A stretch of DNA of 45,580 bases from an uncultured Eubacteriales bacterium (GTDB lineage Bacteria > Bacillota > Clostridia > Oscillospirales > CAG-272). The translations under genes were made by a program, and so were the position numbers. The notes beneath the pieces were generated by a model. That model was not told where the DNA came from. It did no database searches and saw nothing but the letters and a program-made list of their open reading frames with translations. This document shows, piece after piece, positions 1-10,236 of this stretch. Position 1 is the stretch's first letter; every line of letters starts with the position of its first letter. The stretch is from positions 1 through 45,580 of the forward strand of contig CAKSLQ010000015.1 in NCBI GenBank assembly GCA_934467415.1, in the 5' to 3' direction.

Positions 1-26
1 TGACGGTTTCCGGGGTGCATACGGAC

Positions 27-66
27 AAATCCCGTCTGATTTCTAACAGGAAGTCAGACGGGATTT
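27..66 (+). terminator. Rho-independent terminator of an upstream gene
   Basis: A 13-bp inverted repeat (27-39 with 54-66, stem ending TCAGACGGGA) around a 14-nt loop is followed by TTTT. It lies just after the left window edge and before the first gene, so it most likely ends a plus-strand gene that lies outside the window. Confidence 0.7.
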
Positions 67-99
67 TCGCTTTATAAAACGAATTATGGAGGACATACC

Positions 100-348
100 A
101 TGAAAACCTTAGTATCTTGTGCTTGCAATATGGACAACTGCTGTGTGGAACTGAAATTCACCGATGGCAGTATGATTGCGATTGATACCATTGCCGTTGA
201 GAACGAAGTAGCCGACAATATGTATCAGCGGTCAGAGCTTGACTATCTGATTTACAATGTGCCGCTGGAGTACGCTGATCTGATACTCAACGGAGATCTG
301 GAAAAGTATCTGAAAGCGGTCACGCAGTATAAACCGATCGATAGCTAA
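100..348 (+). CDS. DUF6061 family small protein
   Basis: An 82-residue cytoplasmic protein with no signal peptide or membrane segment. The run VENEVADNMYQRSELD followed by LIYNVPLEYADLILNG resembles the DUF6061 family of Clostridia as I remember it; the family has no known function. The ATG follows GGAGG with 7-8 nt spacing. It sits between two terminators (27-66 and 349-396), so it is probably a single-gene transcript, though no clear promoter is visible between the first terminator and the ribosome site. Base composition is more AT-rich than the genes beyond 1.2 kb. The family name comes from recall of sequence style, not from a search. Confidence 0.8.
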   Translation: MKTLVSCACNMDNCCVELKFTDGSMIAIDTIAVENEVADNMYQRSELDYLIYNVPLEYADLILNGDLEKYLKAVTQYKPIDS

Positions 349-396
349 AATAAAGCCGCCTGTGGGAACACGCCAGTTTCTACAGGCGGCTTTATT
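349..396. terminator. Bidirectional terminator between convergent genes
   Basis: A 15-bp perfect inverted repeat (349-363 AATAAAGCCGCCTGT with 382-396) carries A-rich and T-rich ends, so it can end both the DUF6061 transcript (plus) and the acetyltransferase transcript (minus, stop at 428). Confidence 0.85.
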
Positions 397-427
397 AGGT
401 GTTGTTTTTCCAACAAAGTCATTCTTT

Positions 428-973
428 TTACAAATACTTCTGCATATAAAACTCGTTCCGATAAGTGCCGTCCTTGAGCTTGAACGCATTGGGCTTTTCG
501 GAAACCACACGAAAACCGAATTTCTCGTATAAGTGCCTTGCACGATCATTGCCCTCGATGAACTCCAGCTCCATGATCTCAGTTCCTCGATTCTGTGCTG
601 CAGCAACAAGCTCCTCCAACATTGCGGAACCGATTCCGAGATTCCAGTAGTCTTTGAGAATAGCAATAGAGATGGTTGCTCTGTGCGAGGTTTTCATGCC
701 ACCTCTAAAGCTGATCTCACAGTTGCCTGCAACCTCACCGTCAACATAGCAGGTGATTCCCAAGGTATTGGGAGAGGAGCGCAGACGATTTACCCATGCT
801 TCCTCCTGCTCGACGGTGGTGTTCCATTCTTCGGGATAACGTGCGAGATATTCAGTTTCACCGCATGATGTCTTTATGTAGTTCAGCAACTTTTCCGCAT
901 CTTCAACGCACGGACTTTTCAATATGGCTGTCCTGCCGTCTTTTAAGGTTATTGGTTTATCTTCAAATATCAT
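428..973 (-). CDS. GNAT family N-acetyltransferase
   Basis: A 181-residue GCN5-related acetyltransferase that would move an acetyl group from acetyl-CoA to an unidentified amine. The acetyl-CoA pyrophosphate-binding loop is NLGIGS (residues 111-116, the usual Q/RxxGxG/A). The C-terminal strand-helix block is N142...LYEKFGF (148-154), and the chain is of normal length for a complete single GNAT domain. I chose the ATG at 973 because GAAAGGAG stands 7 nt upstream and a TTGACT-17-TATAAT promoter (1002-1030) lies behind it; the reading frame stays open further upstream but has no ribosome site. The gene is AT-rich compared with the rest of the window, suggesting transfer. The substrate cannot be read from sequence. 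Confidence 0.9.
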   Translation of the reverse strand: MIFEDKPITLKDGRTAILKSPCVEDAEKLLNYIKTSCGETEYLARYPEEWNTTVEQEEAWVNRLRSSPNTLGITCYVDGEVAGNCEISFRGGMKTSHRATISIAILKDYWNLGIGSAMLEELVAAAQNRGTEIMELEFIEGNDRARHLYEKFGFRVVSEKPNAFKLKDGTYRNEFYMQKYL

Positions 974-1001
974 TTTGATACTCCTTTCAAAAAATTTATT
1001 A

Positions 1002-1030
1002 ATTATATCACACTCTTTCTTGTAAGTCAA
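1002..1030 (-). promoter_or_regulatory. Sigma-A promoter of the acetyltransferase
   Basis: On the minus strand, TTGACT (1030-1025) and TATAAT (1007-1002) are separated by exactly 17 nt. The start codon is about 29 nt below the -10 box. From 1031 to 1219 I see no gene or repeat. Confidence 0.85.
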
Positions 1031-1219
1031 TAGAATTTGATGAAATTTCGAGGATCTTTGCGAGAATCTTTGCAAACAGCAAGAGGAACATATTATTTTT
1101 TGGGATTTCTGCCGCAGTGGTGTGACGATGTAAAATGTTGGGTTGGCAAACGCGATGTGTGTGAGGACAATCTGTCGCCGCACGCGCCGTGCGGCCTGCG
1201 AACTCACCTCATTCCGACC

Positions 1220-1252
1220 AAAAAAGAAGACGCCGTGCGCGTCTTCTTTTTT
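1220..1252 (-). terminator. Terminator of the Dabb gene
   Basis: A 14-bp inverted repeat (1220-1233 AAAAAAGAAGACGC with 1239-1252) has a 5-nt loop and a T run on both strands. It lies 42 nt beyond the stop of the minus-strand Dabb gene. Confidence 0.85.
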
Positions 1253-1294
1253 TGCGTTCGGGTTTATTCCGATGCATCAAAGCATCGCTTTGCT

Positions 1295-1594
1295 TCAGAA
1301 TTCGTAGTCCATGCAGACGCGGGACTTGACGACGCTGCGGACGTGGTTTGCCGCGGCGACGTGCGCGGGATGCACCTTGTAGCCGTCATAGGCGGCGGCG
1401 TCGGTCATGGTGCTGTCCAGCATCATGTCCGTGTTGCTGCTGTCCATCGGGTCGATCACGACGTTCAGCGAGATGAGACCCGGCACAACGCCGACCAGCG
1501 CTTCAAGATCGCGCTTGCACTGTTCCGCCTCTGCGCGCTTCTCCGCGGGGGTGAGCTCGTCTTTGAGCTGCCAAAGCAGAATATGTCTGACCAT
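1295..1594 (-). CDS. Dabb (stress-responsive A/B barrel) domain protein
   Basis: A 99-residue single-domain protein. It begins MVRHILLWQLKDE, the usual first strand (VxHIVLFKxKD) of the dimeric alpha/beta barrel Dabb fold. LNVVIDPMDSSNTDMML and YKVHPAHVAAANHV follow, matching the family's D..MDSS.D and Y..HP.H signatures. These proteins form ferredoxin-like dimers; the function of most bacterial members is unknown. The ATG follows AGGAGACAAACATC. The larger open frame upstream lies in repeat DNA and was not used. A strong terminator follows at 1220-1252, so this is likely monocistronic. Confidence 0.88.
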   Translation of the reverse strand: MVRHILLWQLKDELTPAEKRAEAEQCKRDLEALVGVVPGLISLNVVIDPMDSSNTDMMLDSTMTDAAAYDGYKVHPAHVAAANHVRSVVKSRVCMDYEF

Positions 1595-1655
1595 GATGTT
1601 TGTCTCCTTTATATGAATAAGTGAAATACAAATGAAATGTGGGCGGCGGTGCGCT

Positions 1656-1830
1656 ATCTTAGGCTTCCCCCTTGGGGGAGGCTGTCGCTGAAAGCGACTG
1701 GTGAGGGGTAGGATGCGCAAGCATCCGTCTGAGCAGTCCCGTTCTGTGCTGCGGAGACGCCATTCTGACGAATGGCTACCCCTCATTCCCCGCCGTTCGG
1801 CGGTACCTTCCCTCAAGGGGGAAGGCTTGG
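1656..1830. repeat. Composite palindromic repeat block
   Basis: Two outer hairpins face each other: 1661-1684 (core CTTCCCCCTTGGGGGAG) next to a GTCGCTGAAAGCGAC hairpin, and 1792-1827 (CCGCCGTTCGGCGG, then CTTCCCTCAAGGGGGAAG). GAGGGGTA near 1703 is mirrored by TACCCCTC near 1778, so the block is one large inverted repeat. No coding potential. Confidence 0.8.
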
Positions 1831-1903
1831 TTAGAACGGCACGGCTGGCGGCGGGAGCAGCCCCTACGGTGTAAAGATGCGCGGTGTGCAAATTTTCCGC
1901 ATT

Positions 1904-1980
1904 CTCAGCCTTCCCCCACCGGGGAAGGCGGCGGGTTTATCTCGCCGGATGAGGTGTTCCCGCCGCCAGGCGGCAGGTTA
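1904..1980. repeat. Half-copy of the palindromic repeat
   Basis: The hairpin GCCTTCCCCCACCGGGGAAG is followed by GATGAGGTG and a GC-rich hairpin CCCGCCGCCAGGCGGCAGG. It resembles the right arm of the other blocks and ends next to the RNase J stop codon, where the last hairpin may act as a weak terminator. The stretch 1831-1903 holds only a decayed CGGCGGGAG/CCCCTACGGTGT module. Confidence 0.6.
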
Positions 1981-1987
1981 TCCCGCA

Positions 1988-3865
1988 TTACACGTCCATG
2001 ATGACCGGGAGGATCATCGGCTTGCGGTGCGTCTTCTGGTACAGGTACTTGCCGAGCGCGTCCTTGACCGCGTTTTTCAGCTCCATCCAGTCGGTGCGGC
2101 TGGATTCGAGACACTTGCTCAGCGCGGTCGCCGCAATCTCGCGCGCCTCGCCCATCAGCGCCTCGCTCTCACGCACATAGACAAAGCCGCGCGAGATGAT
2201 GTCCGGGCCGGAGGTCAGCAGCCGCGCGTCGAGATCGACCGCCGCGACCACGACGATGAGGCCGTCCTGCGACAGATGCTTGCGGTCGCGCAGGACGATG
2301 CTGCCGACGTCGCCGACGCCGAAGCCGTCCACGAGAATTTTGCCCGAGGGGATCGTGCCTGCAAAGCGCGCGCCCTTCGCGTCGATCTCCAGCACCTTGC
2401 CGATGTCGGAGATGAAGATGTTTTCATCCGGAATGCCCATGGTGCGGGCGATCTGCCGGTTGGCGTCGAGGTGGCGCAGCTCGCCGTGGATCGGCATGAA
2501 GTACTTCGGGTGCGTGAGCGCCTGCATGAGCTTCAGCTCCTCGCGGCAGGCGTGACCCGAAACGTGGACGTCGGTCTCGGGATCGTGCATGACCGAGACA
2601 CCGCTGCCGATCAGCGCGTTGATGATCTTGCCGACCGACTTTTCGTTGCCGGGGATGGCCGAGGCGCTGATGACGACGAGGTCCTTCTGCCCGAGCGTGA
2701 CGCGGTCGTTGTCGCCGAAGGCGAGGCGGTAGAGCGCGCTCATCGGCTCGCCCTGACTGCCCGTGGTGACCAGCGTGACCTGGCTCTCCGGATAGCGCTT
2801 GATGTCCTTGATGTCGATGAGCAGGCCGTCCGGCACGTTCATGTACCCGAGGGCGCTGGCGGCGGCGATGACATTGACCATGCTGCGGCCCATGACGGCG
2901 ACCTTGCGCCCGTTCTCGGCCGACAGAGAAATAATCTGCTGTACGCGGTGAACGTTGGACGAGAAGGTCGCGATGACCAGCCGCTTATCCTTGTTTTTGA
3001 GGAAGATGTCCGAGAGGCTGCGGCCGACGGTGCGTTCCGACGGGGTGTAGCCCGGCCGCTCGGCATTGGTGGATTCACACATGAGCAGCAGCACGCCCTC
3101 ATTGCCGATCTCGCCGATGCGGGTGATGTCCATCATTTTGCCGTCCACCGGGGTGAGATCCAGCTTGAAGTCGCCGGTGTGGAACAGGATGCCGAGCGGC
3201 GTGCGGATCGCGATCGCGCAGGCGTCGGCAATCGAGTGGTTGACGCGGACAAACTCCGCCGAGAGCTTGCCGAGCTGCACGGTGTCGCCGGGCTGCACGG
3301 TGTGCAGACGCGGCGTATGCGGCAGCGAATGCTCGGACAGCTTCTTCTCCACGATGCCGAGCGTGAGCGCCGTGCCGTAAATATCCGGGTTGATCGAGCG
3401 CAGGACGTAGGGCAGAGAGCCGACGTGATCCTCGTGTCCGTGCGTCAGAAGGATGCCGCGGATCTTCTCCTTGTTCTTTTCGAGGTAGGTGACGTCCGGG
3501 ATGACCAGGTCAACGCCCAGCATATCTTCGTCCGGGAATGCGATGCCGCAGTCCACGACGATGATGTCGTCGCCGTACTCGATCATGGTCATGTTCTTGC
3601 CGATCTCGTGCAGACCGCCGAGCGAGGCGATGCGGATCTTGCCGGTCGGCCTTGCGCCGCCCTTGCTGCTGCGGCGGCGCTGCGCCGGCGCAGGCTGCAC
3701 GGTCTGTGCGGGGACGGGGGCTGCGATCGCGGCGACCGCGGCGGCTGCCGCCGCGGGCTGCGCCTTCTTCGGCCGTCTTGTGTAGTGCCGCTTTGCGGGC
3801 TTCTTTTCCGCCGCGGCGGGATTCTGCGGATGCTCCGCGGGGGTGTTCTGATTGTTTTTTGCCAT
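1988..3865 (-). CDS. rnj: Ribonuclease J
   Basis: A 625-residue metallo-beta-lactamase/beta-CASP exo- and endoribonuclease for mRNA decay and rRNA maturation. The zinc motif HGHEDH is at residues 142-147. The beta-CASP region follows, with SGHACREEL and MPIHGELRHL in the C-terminal half, and the C-terminal RNase J domain is complete. The family is usually about 555 residues; the excess is an N-terminal tail of about 75 residues rich in Ala, Pro and basic residues (AAAAAAVAAIAAPVPAQ). The ATG follows AAAGGAG at good distance. The promoter at 4089-4117 implies a ~215-nt untranslated leader. The gene appears monocistronic. Confidence 0.96.
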   Translation of the reverse strand: MAKNNQNTPAEHPQNPAAAEKKPAKRHYTRRPKKAQPAAAAAAVAAIAAPVPAQTVQPAPAQRRRSSKGGARPTGKIRIASLGGLHEIGKNMTMIEYGDDIIVVDCGIAFPDEDMLGVDLVIPDVTYLEKNKEKIRGILLTHGHEDHVGSLPYVLRSINPDIYGTALTLGIVEKKLSEHSLPHTPRLHTVQPGDTVQLGKLSAEFVRVNHSIADACAIAIRTPLGILFHTGDFKLDLTPVDGKMMDITRIGEIGNEGVLLLMCESTNAERPGYTPSERTVGRSLSDIFLKNKDKRLVIATFSSNVHRVQQIISLSAENGRKVAVMGRSMVNVIAAASALGYMNVPDGLLIDIKDIKRYPESQVTLVTTGSQGEPMSALYRLAFGDNDRVTLGQKDLVVISASAIPGNEKSVGKIINALIGSGVSVMHDPETDVHVSGHACREELKLMQALTHPKYFMPIHGELRHLDANRQIARTMGIPDENIFISDIGKVLEIDAKGARFAGTIPSGKILVDGFGVGDVGSIVLRDRKHLSQDGLIVVVAAVDLDARLLTSGPDIISRGFVYVRESEALMGEAREIAATALSKCLESSRTDWMELKNAVKDALGKYLYQKTHRKPMILPVIMDV

Positions 3866-4088
3866 AAATTCTCCTTTGTGTCAGTCTTGCAAACAAACAC
3901 GCCGCGCAAAAAAACGTGCGCGGGCGCGAAAATAAAATCTGTCGGAAACGCAGTCGGACAGACGAAAAGTAAAAGCATCCGGCGCAGCAAAAACCGCTCC
4001 GGTCGGGTGTATGTCGGCTTGGAGCGCACCGCGGAACGCACAGGCGGGCACTTTACGCACATAAAAACCGTTCAACAATTACAGAAGT

Positions 4089-4117
4089 ATTATACACCAT
4101 CTGCGGCCGGAATGCAA
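4089..4117 (-). promoter_or_regulatory. Promoter of the RNase J gene
   Basis: On the minus strand TTGCAT (4117-4112), a 17-nt spacer and TATAAT (4094-4089). Transcription would begin near 4082, giving a long leader before the ATG at 3865. The leader (3866-4082) shows no riboswitch I recognise. Confidence 0.75.
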
Positions 4118-4136
4118 GAGGGTTTGCGAAAAAGGA

Positions 4137-4275
4137 AAGGAGGAGGAAGGCTCCCCTGTGCAAGGGGAGCTGGCGTGGAACACGCCTGAGGGGTTGTTTC
4201 GTACTTTTGCAATCTTTTTTTTGCTCTGTAACAATCCCTCCGGCGGCTACGCCGCCACCTCCCTTTGCACAAGGG
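4137..4275. repeat. Composite palindromic repeat block
   Basis: The left arm is hairpin GGCTCCCCTGTGCAAGGGGAGC plus the hairpin GGCGTGGAACACGCC, then TGAGGGGTTG. The right arm is CAATCCCTCCGGCGG...CCGCC, then CTCCCTTTGCACAAGGGAGG. The arms mirror each other around an AT-rich centre. The right edge GCGAAGATAG is shared with the blocks ending near 27020 and 42008. Confidence 0.85.
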
Positions 4276-4455
4276 AGGCGAAGATAGATTGTGTATGACG
4301 CGGCGGGAGCGAGCCCCCGCCCGTGCGGTGTGTACACAGCCCCCGCCGTTTCGTAGGGGGAGACTGCCGAATCGCCCGTTTTTGCGCTCTGCAAGACTCC
4401 TTCCACCGCTGACGCGGTCCCCCTCCCTCAACGAGGGAGGTAAAAAGATAGATTG
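4276..4455. repeat. Palindromic-core module and second half-element
   Basis: 4276-4360 carries the module GCGGCGGGAG ... GGTGTGTACACAGCCCCCGC that recurs at 10173, 24271, 27021 and 38934. 4385-4450 is a right half-arm: ACTCCTTCCACCGCTGACGC, then CCTCCCTCAACGAGGGAGG and TAAAAAGATAG. No gene is visible. Confidence 0.7.
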
Positions 4456-4485
4456 CGCACGAATGCGGCGCACATGCAGCTCCCC

Positions 4486-4740
4486 TCAGAGCACCCACCA
4501 AACAAGCAGGCACAGCAATCCGCCCGCCAGCATCCCGGCGGCGAACAATGCCCACTTCGACACCGCGTGCACGCGGCGCCGCGTGGTGTTCAGTGCCACC
4601 AGCCGCTCCGCCTCGCGGAGCAGCTCACCCTCGCCCCCGCGCGCCCGGTCAAAATCCTTGCGCAACAGAAAGTACGCCTCGTCGAAAATCTGAGAATCCG
4701 TCCCTTTCAGCAGAATGATCTGCCGCTGACAGCCGCGCAT
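4486..4740 (-). CDS. Small tail-anchored membrane protein
   Basis: An 84-residue protein starting MRGCQRQIILLKGTDSQIFD. The middle is hydrophilic, with RRR at 54-56. One hydrophobic C-terminal helix (about residues 63-84, ending LLCLLVWWVL) predicts a tail anchor with a cytoplasmic N-terminus. The start is set by a near-perfect ribosome site, GGAGGTGA, 5 nt before the ATG. It resembles small conserved proteins of Clostridia with an MxGCQRxI..LK.T.S..FEEAYF start that have no established function. It is divergent from the pseudouridine synthase gene at 4858. Its codon use matches the neighbours, so I consider it real. Confidence 0.8.
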   Translation of the reverse strand: MRGCQRQIILLKGTDSQIFDEAYFLLRKDFDRARGGEGELLREAERLVALNTTRRRVHAVSKWALFAAGMLAGGLLCLLVWWVL

Positions 4741-4804
4741 CGAATCACCTCCGATGGGATTTTTACCATCTTCGGGGCAGACTATGCAGTACGGCCGCGC
4801 GCGC

Positions 4805-4833
4805 TTGCTTTTTCGGTGCGGGTATGCTACAAT
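4805..4833 (+). promoter_or_regulatory. Extended -10 promoter of the pseudouridine synthase operon
   Basis: TTGCTT (4805-4810), a 17-nt spacer and TACAAT (4828-4833) preceded by TGC. The predicted start near 4840 leaves a short leader before the ATG at 4858. Confidence 0.85.
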
Positions 4834-4857
4834 AGACGGAGCAAAAGGGAGGGCGAC

Positions 4858-5757
4858 ATGGACTTTACCGTAGACAAAACCTGCGGCGGGCGCGTTCTGC
4901 GCGACTACCTGCGCCGCACGCTCGGCGTCTCGTCCGGGCTGCTCACTGCGCTGAAGGCGGCGGGCGGCATCGCGGTGAACGGCGAGGCCGCCACGGTGCG
5001 GCATGTTCTCGCGGCGGGCGACACGGTCTCGCTGGCCTTTGAGGACACCGGGAGCCGGCCCGAGCCGTCCGCCGCCGCCGTGGACATCCTCTATGAGGAC
5101 GACTTTATCCTTGCGGCGGCGAAACCGCCCTATATGCCCACGCACGAGTCGCACGGCCACCGCGGCGACACGCTGGCCAACGCCCTCGCAGGCGAATTTG
5201 CGCGGCGGGGCGTCCCCTTCGTCTTCCGCGCGGTCAACCGCCTCGACGCGGACACCAGCGGCGTGCTGCTTGTGGCGAAGAACCGCTACGCCGCCGAGCG
5301 CTTCGGCGCGCTTGTGGCCGCGCGCGAAATCGAGAAGACCTACATTGCGCTGCTGACCCGCGCGCCCGAACCGCCCGCGGGCGTCATCGACTCCTATATC
5401 CGCCGCACGGGCGAGAGCATCATCCTGCGCGCGTCCTACCCGAGCGGCGCGCCGTGCGAGCACGCCGTGACCGCCTATGAAACCGTGGAAACCGTCGGCG
5501 GCGCCGCCGTGGTGCGCTGCCTGCCGAAGACCGGGCGCACGCATCAGCTCCGCGTCCACTTCGCCTCGATCGGCTGCCCGATCGCGGGCGACGATCTCTA
5601 CGGCGGCGGCTTTGCCCTCCCGCGGCAGGCGCTCCACGCCGCGCGGCTTGCCTTCGTCCACCCGGTGACCGGGGCGGAAACGGTGATCGAATGCCCGCTC
5701 CCGCCCGACCTTACCGCCTACCTTGAAACGCTCCGAAAGGAAACCAACCATGACTGA
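4858..5757 (+). CDS. RluA/RluD-family pseudouridine synthase
   Basis: A 299-residue RNA pseudouridine synthase. Residues 1-65 form an S4-like RNA-binding region (LRDYLRRTLGVSS...GIAVNGEAA). The catalytic block is NRLDADTSGVLL with the catalytic Asp at about residue 130; the usual His before RLD is Asn here. The second conserved block PKTGRTHQLRVH is intact. The ATG at 4858 fits the promoter at 4805-4833 and the ribosome site GGGAGGG; the longer open frame upstream would run through the divergent gene. The stop overlaps the start of the DUF3810 gene by 8 nt, so the two are translationally coupled. The target RNA (rRNA or tRNA) cannot be assigned. Confidence 0.93.
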   Translation: MDFTVDKTCGGRVLRDYLRRTLGVSSGLLTALKAAGGIAVNGEAATVRHVLAAGDTVSLAFEDTGSRPEPSAAAVDILYEDDFILAAAKPPYMPTHESHGHRGDTLANALAGEFARRGVPFVFRAVNRLDADTSGVLLVAKNRYAAERFGALVAAREIEKTYIALLTRAPEPPAGVIDSYIRRTGESIILRASYPSGAPCEHAVTAYETVETVGGAAVVRCLPKTGRTHQLRVHFASIGCPIAGDDLYGGGFALPRQALHAARLAFVHPVTGAETVIECPLPPDLTAYLETLRKETNHD

Positions 5758-6850
5758 GATCAAGTCTTTTGTCAAAAAGAATGTGCCGACGGCCGCGCTC
5801 GTCCTCTACGCCGTCTTTTTCGCCGCCCTCGCCGTCCGCATCCTCGCAGGGCTGTCCGCGCCCTTTGCCGACGCCTACAACCGCACGGGCGGCGCGGCCT
5901 GCCGCGCCGTGTTTGCCTGGGTGACGGCGATCTTCCCGTTCTCGCTCGCCGAGACGCTGCTCCTCGCGGCGCTGCCCGTCGGCGTGTGGTATGTACTTTA
6001 CTGCATCCGCGTCGTTCCGCCCGCGCGGCTGCTGCGCCACGTCTTCGGCGTGCTGGCGGGGCTTGCGCTGATCTTTTCGGCGTTCTTCCTCAATTACGGC
6101 GCGGCCTACGGCGCAACGCCGCTCGAGGACAAGATCGGGCTGGAGGTCACCGCGCCGAGCGCCGAGGATCTGACAAGTGCGACGGCCTACACCGCGGTGC
6201 AGCTGAACGACGCGGCAAAAGAGGTGCAGTTTGCCGCCTCCGGCGCGTCGCATATGCCCTATTCCTTTGCCGAGCTGACGAAGAAGCTGAACGCCGCCTA
6301 CGACAAGCTCTACCCGGACTATGACTTCCTCACGCCGCTGCACGCCCCGGTCAAGCGCATTGCACTCTCGAAGCCGATGACCTACACGCACCTGTCCGGC
6401 ATCTACGCGGTCTACACCGGCGAGGCGAACGTCAACTTCAACTACCCGGATTTCGTCATCGTGTACACCACGGCGCACGAAATGGCGCACCAGCGCGGCG
6501 TCGCCCCCGAGGACGAGGCCAATTTCATCGCCTACCTCGTCTGCGCCGCGTCGGACGACCCCTATATCCGCTACTGCGGCTACGCCAACCTCTATGAGTA
6601 CCTCGCGGACGCGCTTTACGGTGCGAGCCCGGACGCTTACCGCTCGATCGCGGCCTTCCTCGACGACCGTGTGCGCGGCGAATTTGCCGCCTACTCGAGG
6701 ATGTTCGACCCCTACCGCTCATCGACCGCGGCGGCCGTGACCGACACCGTCAACGATACCTATCTCAAGTGGCAGGGAGAGAGCGCGGGGACGCAGAGCT
6801 ACGGCCTCGTGGTCGATCTCGCCGTGGCGTACCTGAAAAAGCTGTATTGA
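5750..6850 (+). CDS. DUF3810 membrane-anchored putative zinc peptidase
   Basis: A 366-residue protein. Three hydrophobic segments (about 13-36, 53-86 and 97-115) are followed by a large hydrophilic domain. That domain holds the zinc-peptidase motif HEMAH (243-247, HExxH) and a downstream EDEANFIAYL that could give the third ligand, as in DUF3810 proteins. The substrate is unknown. The ATG at 5750 has GAAAGGAA upstream and overlaps the end of the pseudouridine synthase gene, so the two form an operon. The transcript originally ended at the hairpin 6867-6900, now split from part of its flank by a repeat element. Confidence 0.88.
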   Translation: MTEIKSFVKKNVPTAALVLYAVFFAALAVRILAGLSAPFADAYNRTGGAACRAVFAWVTAIFPFSLAETLLLAALPVGVWYVLYCIRVVPPARLLRHVFGVLAGLALIFSAFFLNYGAAYGATPLEDKIGLEVTAPSAEDLTSATAYTAVQLNDAAKEVQFAASGASHMPYSFAELTKKLNAAYDKLYPDYDFLTPLHAPVKRIALSKPMTYTHLSGIYAVYTGEANVNFNYPDFVIVYTTAHEMAHQRGVAPEDEANFIAYLVCAASDDPYIRYCGYANLYEYLADALYGASPDAYRSIAAFLDDRVRGEFAAYSRMFDPYRSSTAAAVTDTVNDTYLKWQGESAGTQSYGLVVDLAVAYLKKLY

Positions 6851-6866
6851 CCGAACCGAACAAAAA

Positions 6867-6900
6867 AGCGGCAGCCGTTCCGTGCGGAACGGCTGCCGCT
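6867..6900. terminator. Terminator hairpin, left copy
   Basis: A perfect 15-bp stem (AGCGGCAGCCGTTCC, loop GTGC) preceded by six A, which is a T run when read from uvrA on the minus strand. It is identical over 34 nt to 7141-7174 on the far side of the 240-bp element. Confidence 0.85.
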
Positions 6901-7140
6901 CAGAGTGATGACAAAGGCCGGCTATCTTTTTCAGCCCCCTCGGTGAGGGACGGCGTGCGAGACGCATAGCGTCTCGCGGAGTTTTCCCGATGGGAAAACA
7001 TCCTCCACCGACAGGTGACTGGGGGAGTTTTTACAAAAGAGCAAAACTCCTTCCACCGCTGACGCGGTCCCCCTCCCTCAATGAGGGAGGTAAAAGATAG
7101 CGCGGCTGCACAGATGAATTTCTGATTTGTCAGCAACCAG
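6901..7140. mobile_element. MITE-like palindromic element A in a terminator
   Basis: A 240-bp non-coding element starting CAGAGTGATGACAAAG and ending TGACAAATC-type DNA read on the minus strand (CTGGTTGCTGACAAATC). Inside are hairpins CCCCTCGGTGAGGG, GAGACGCATAGCGTCTC, GTTTTCCCGATGGGAAAAC and CCTCCCTCAATGAGGGAGG, with GGGGGAGTTTT/AAAACTCC facing each other at the centre. The same end sequences border the elements at 15792, 17566 and 41648. A 34-bp host hairpin is duplicated on both sides. Confidence 0.75.
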
Positions 7141-7174
7141 AGCGGCAGCCGTTCCGTGCGGAACGGCTGCCGCT
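7141..7174. terminator. Terminator hairpin, right copy
   Basis: An exact 34-nt repeat of 6867-6900, followed by CTTTGC on the plus strand. It lies 30 nt past the uvrA stop, but on the minus strand its T run is missing; that run stayed with the left copy. Confidence 0.8.
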
Positions 7175-7204
7175 CTTTGCATGGTGGGATTTCGGGACGC
7201 ACGT

Positions 7205-10039
<2,835 letters not shown>

Positions 10040-10105
10040 GGTAATACCCTTTCATGTGAAAAAGTAGGGGAAAGTGAAATGGGATGTAAAAATGAATTGT
10101 AACCT

Positions 10106-10236
10106 GTAGGGGCGACCATCGGTCGCCCGCTTTTGCCGCAGTACAGGCGGGCGACCAATGGTCGCCCCTACGGAATGAGGGGAACTGCGCACACACCGTA
10201 GGGCGCCGTTTGCTCCCGCCGCCACCGTGCGCATTC
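10106..10236. repeat. Palindromic-core repeat module
   Basis: 10106-10172 is an inverted repeat bounded by GTAGGGGCGACCA and TGGTCGCCCCTAC, with inner hairpins GGCGACCATCGGTCGCC and GGCGACCAATGGTCGCC. 10173-10236 is an inverted copy of the CGGCGGGAG/CTACGGTGTGTGCGC module seen at 27021 and 38934. Confidence 0.75.

Noticed and set aside
1877..4189. 770-aa open frame antisense to RNase J
   Set aside because: It begins in repeat DNA and crosses the promoter region of the RNase J gene; low-complexity composition with no domain.
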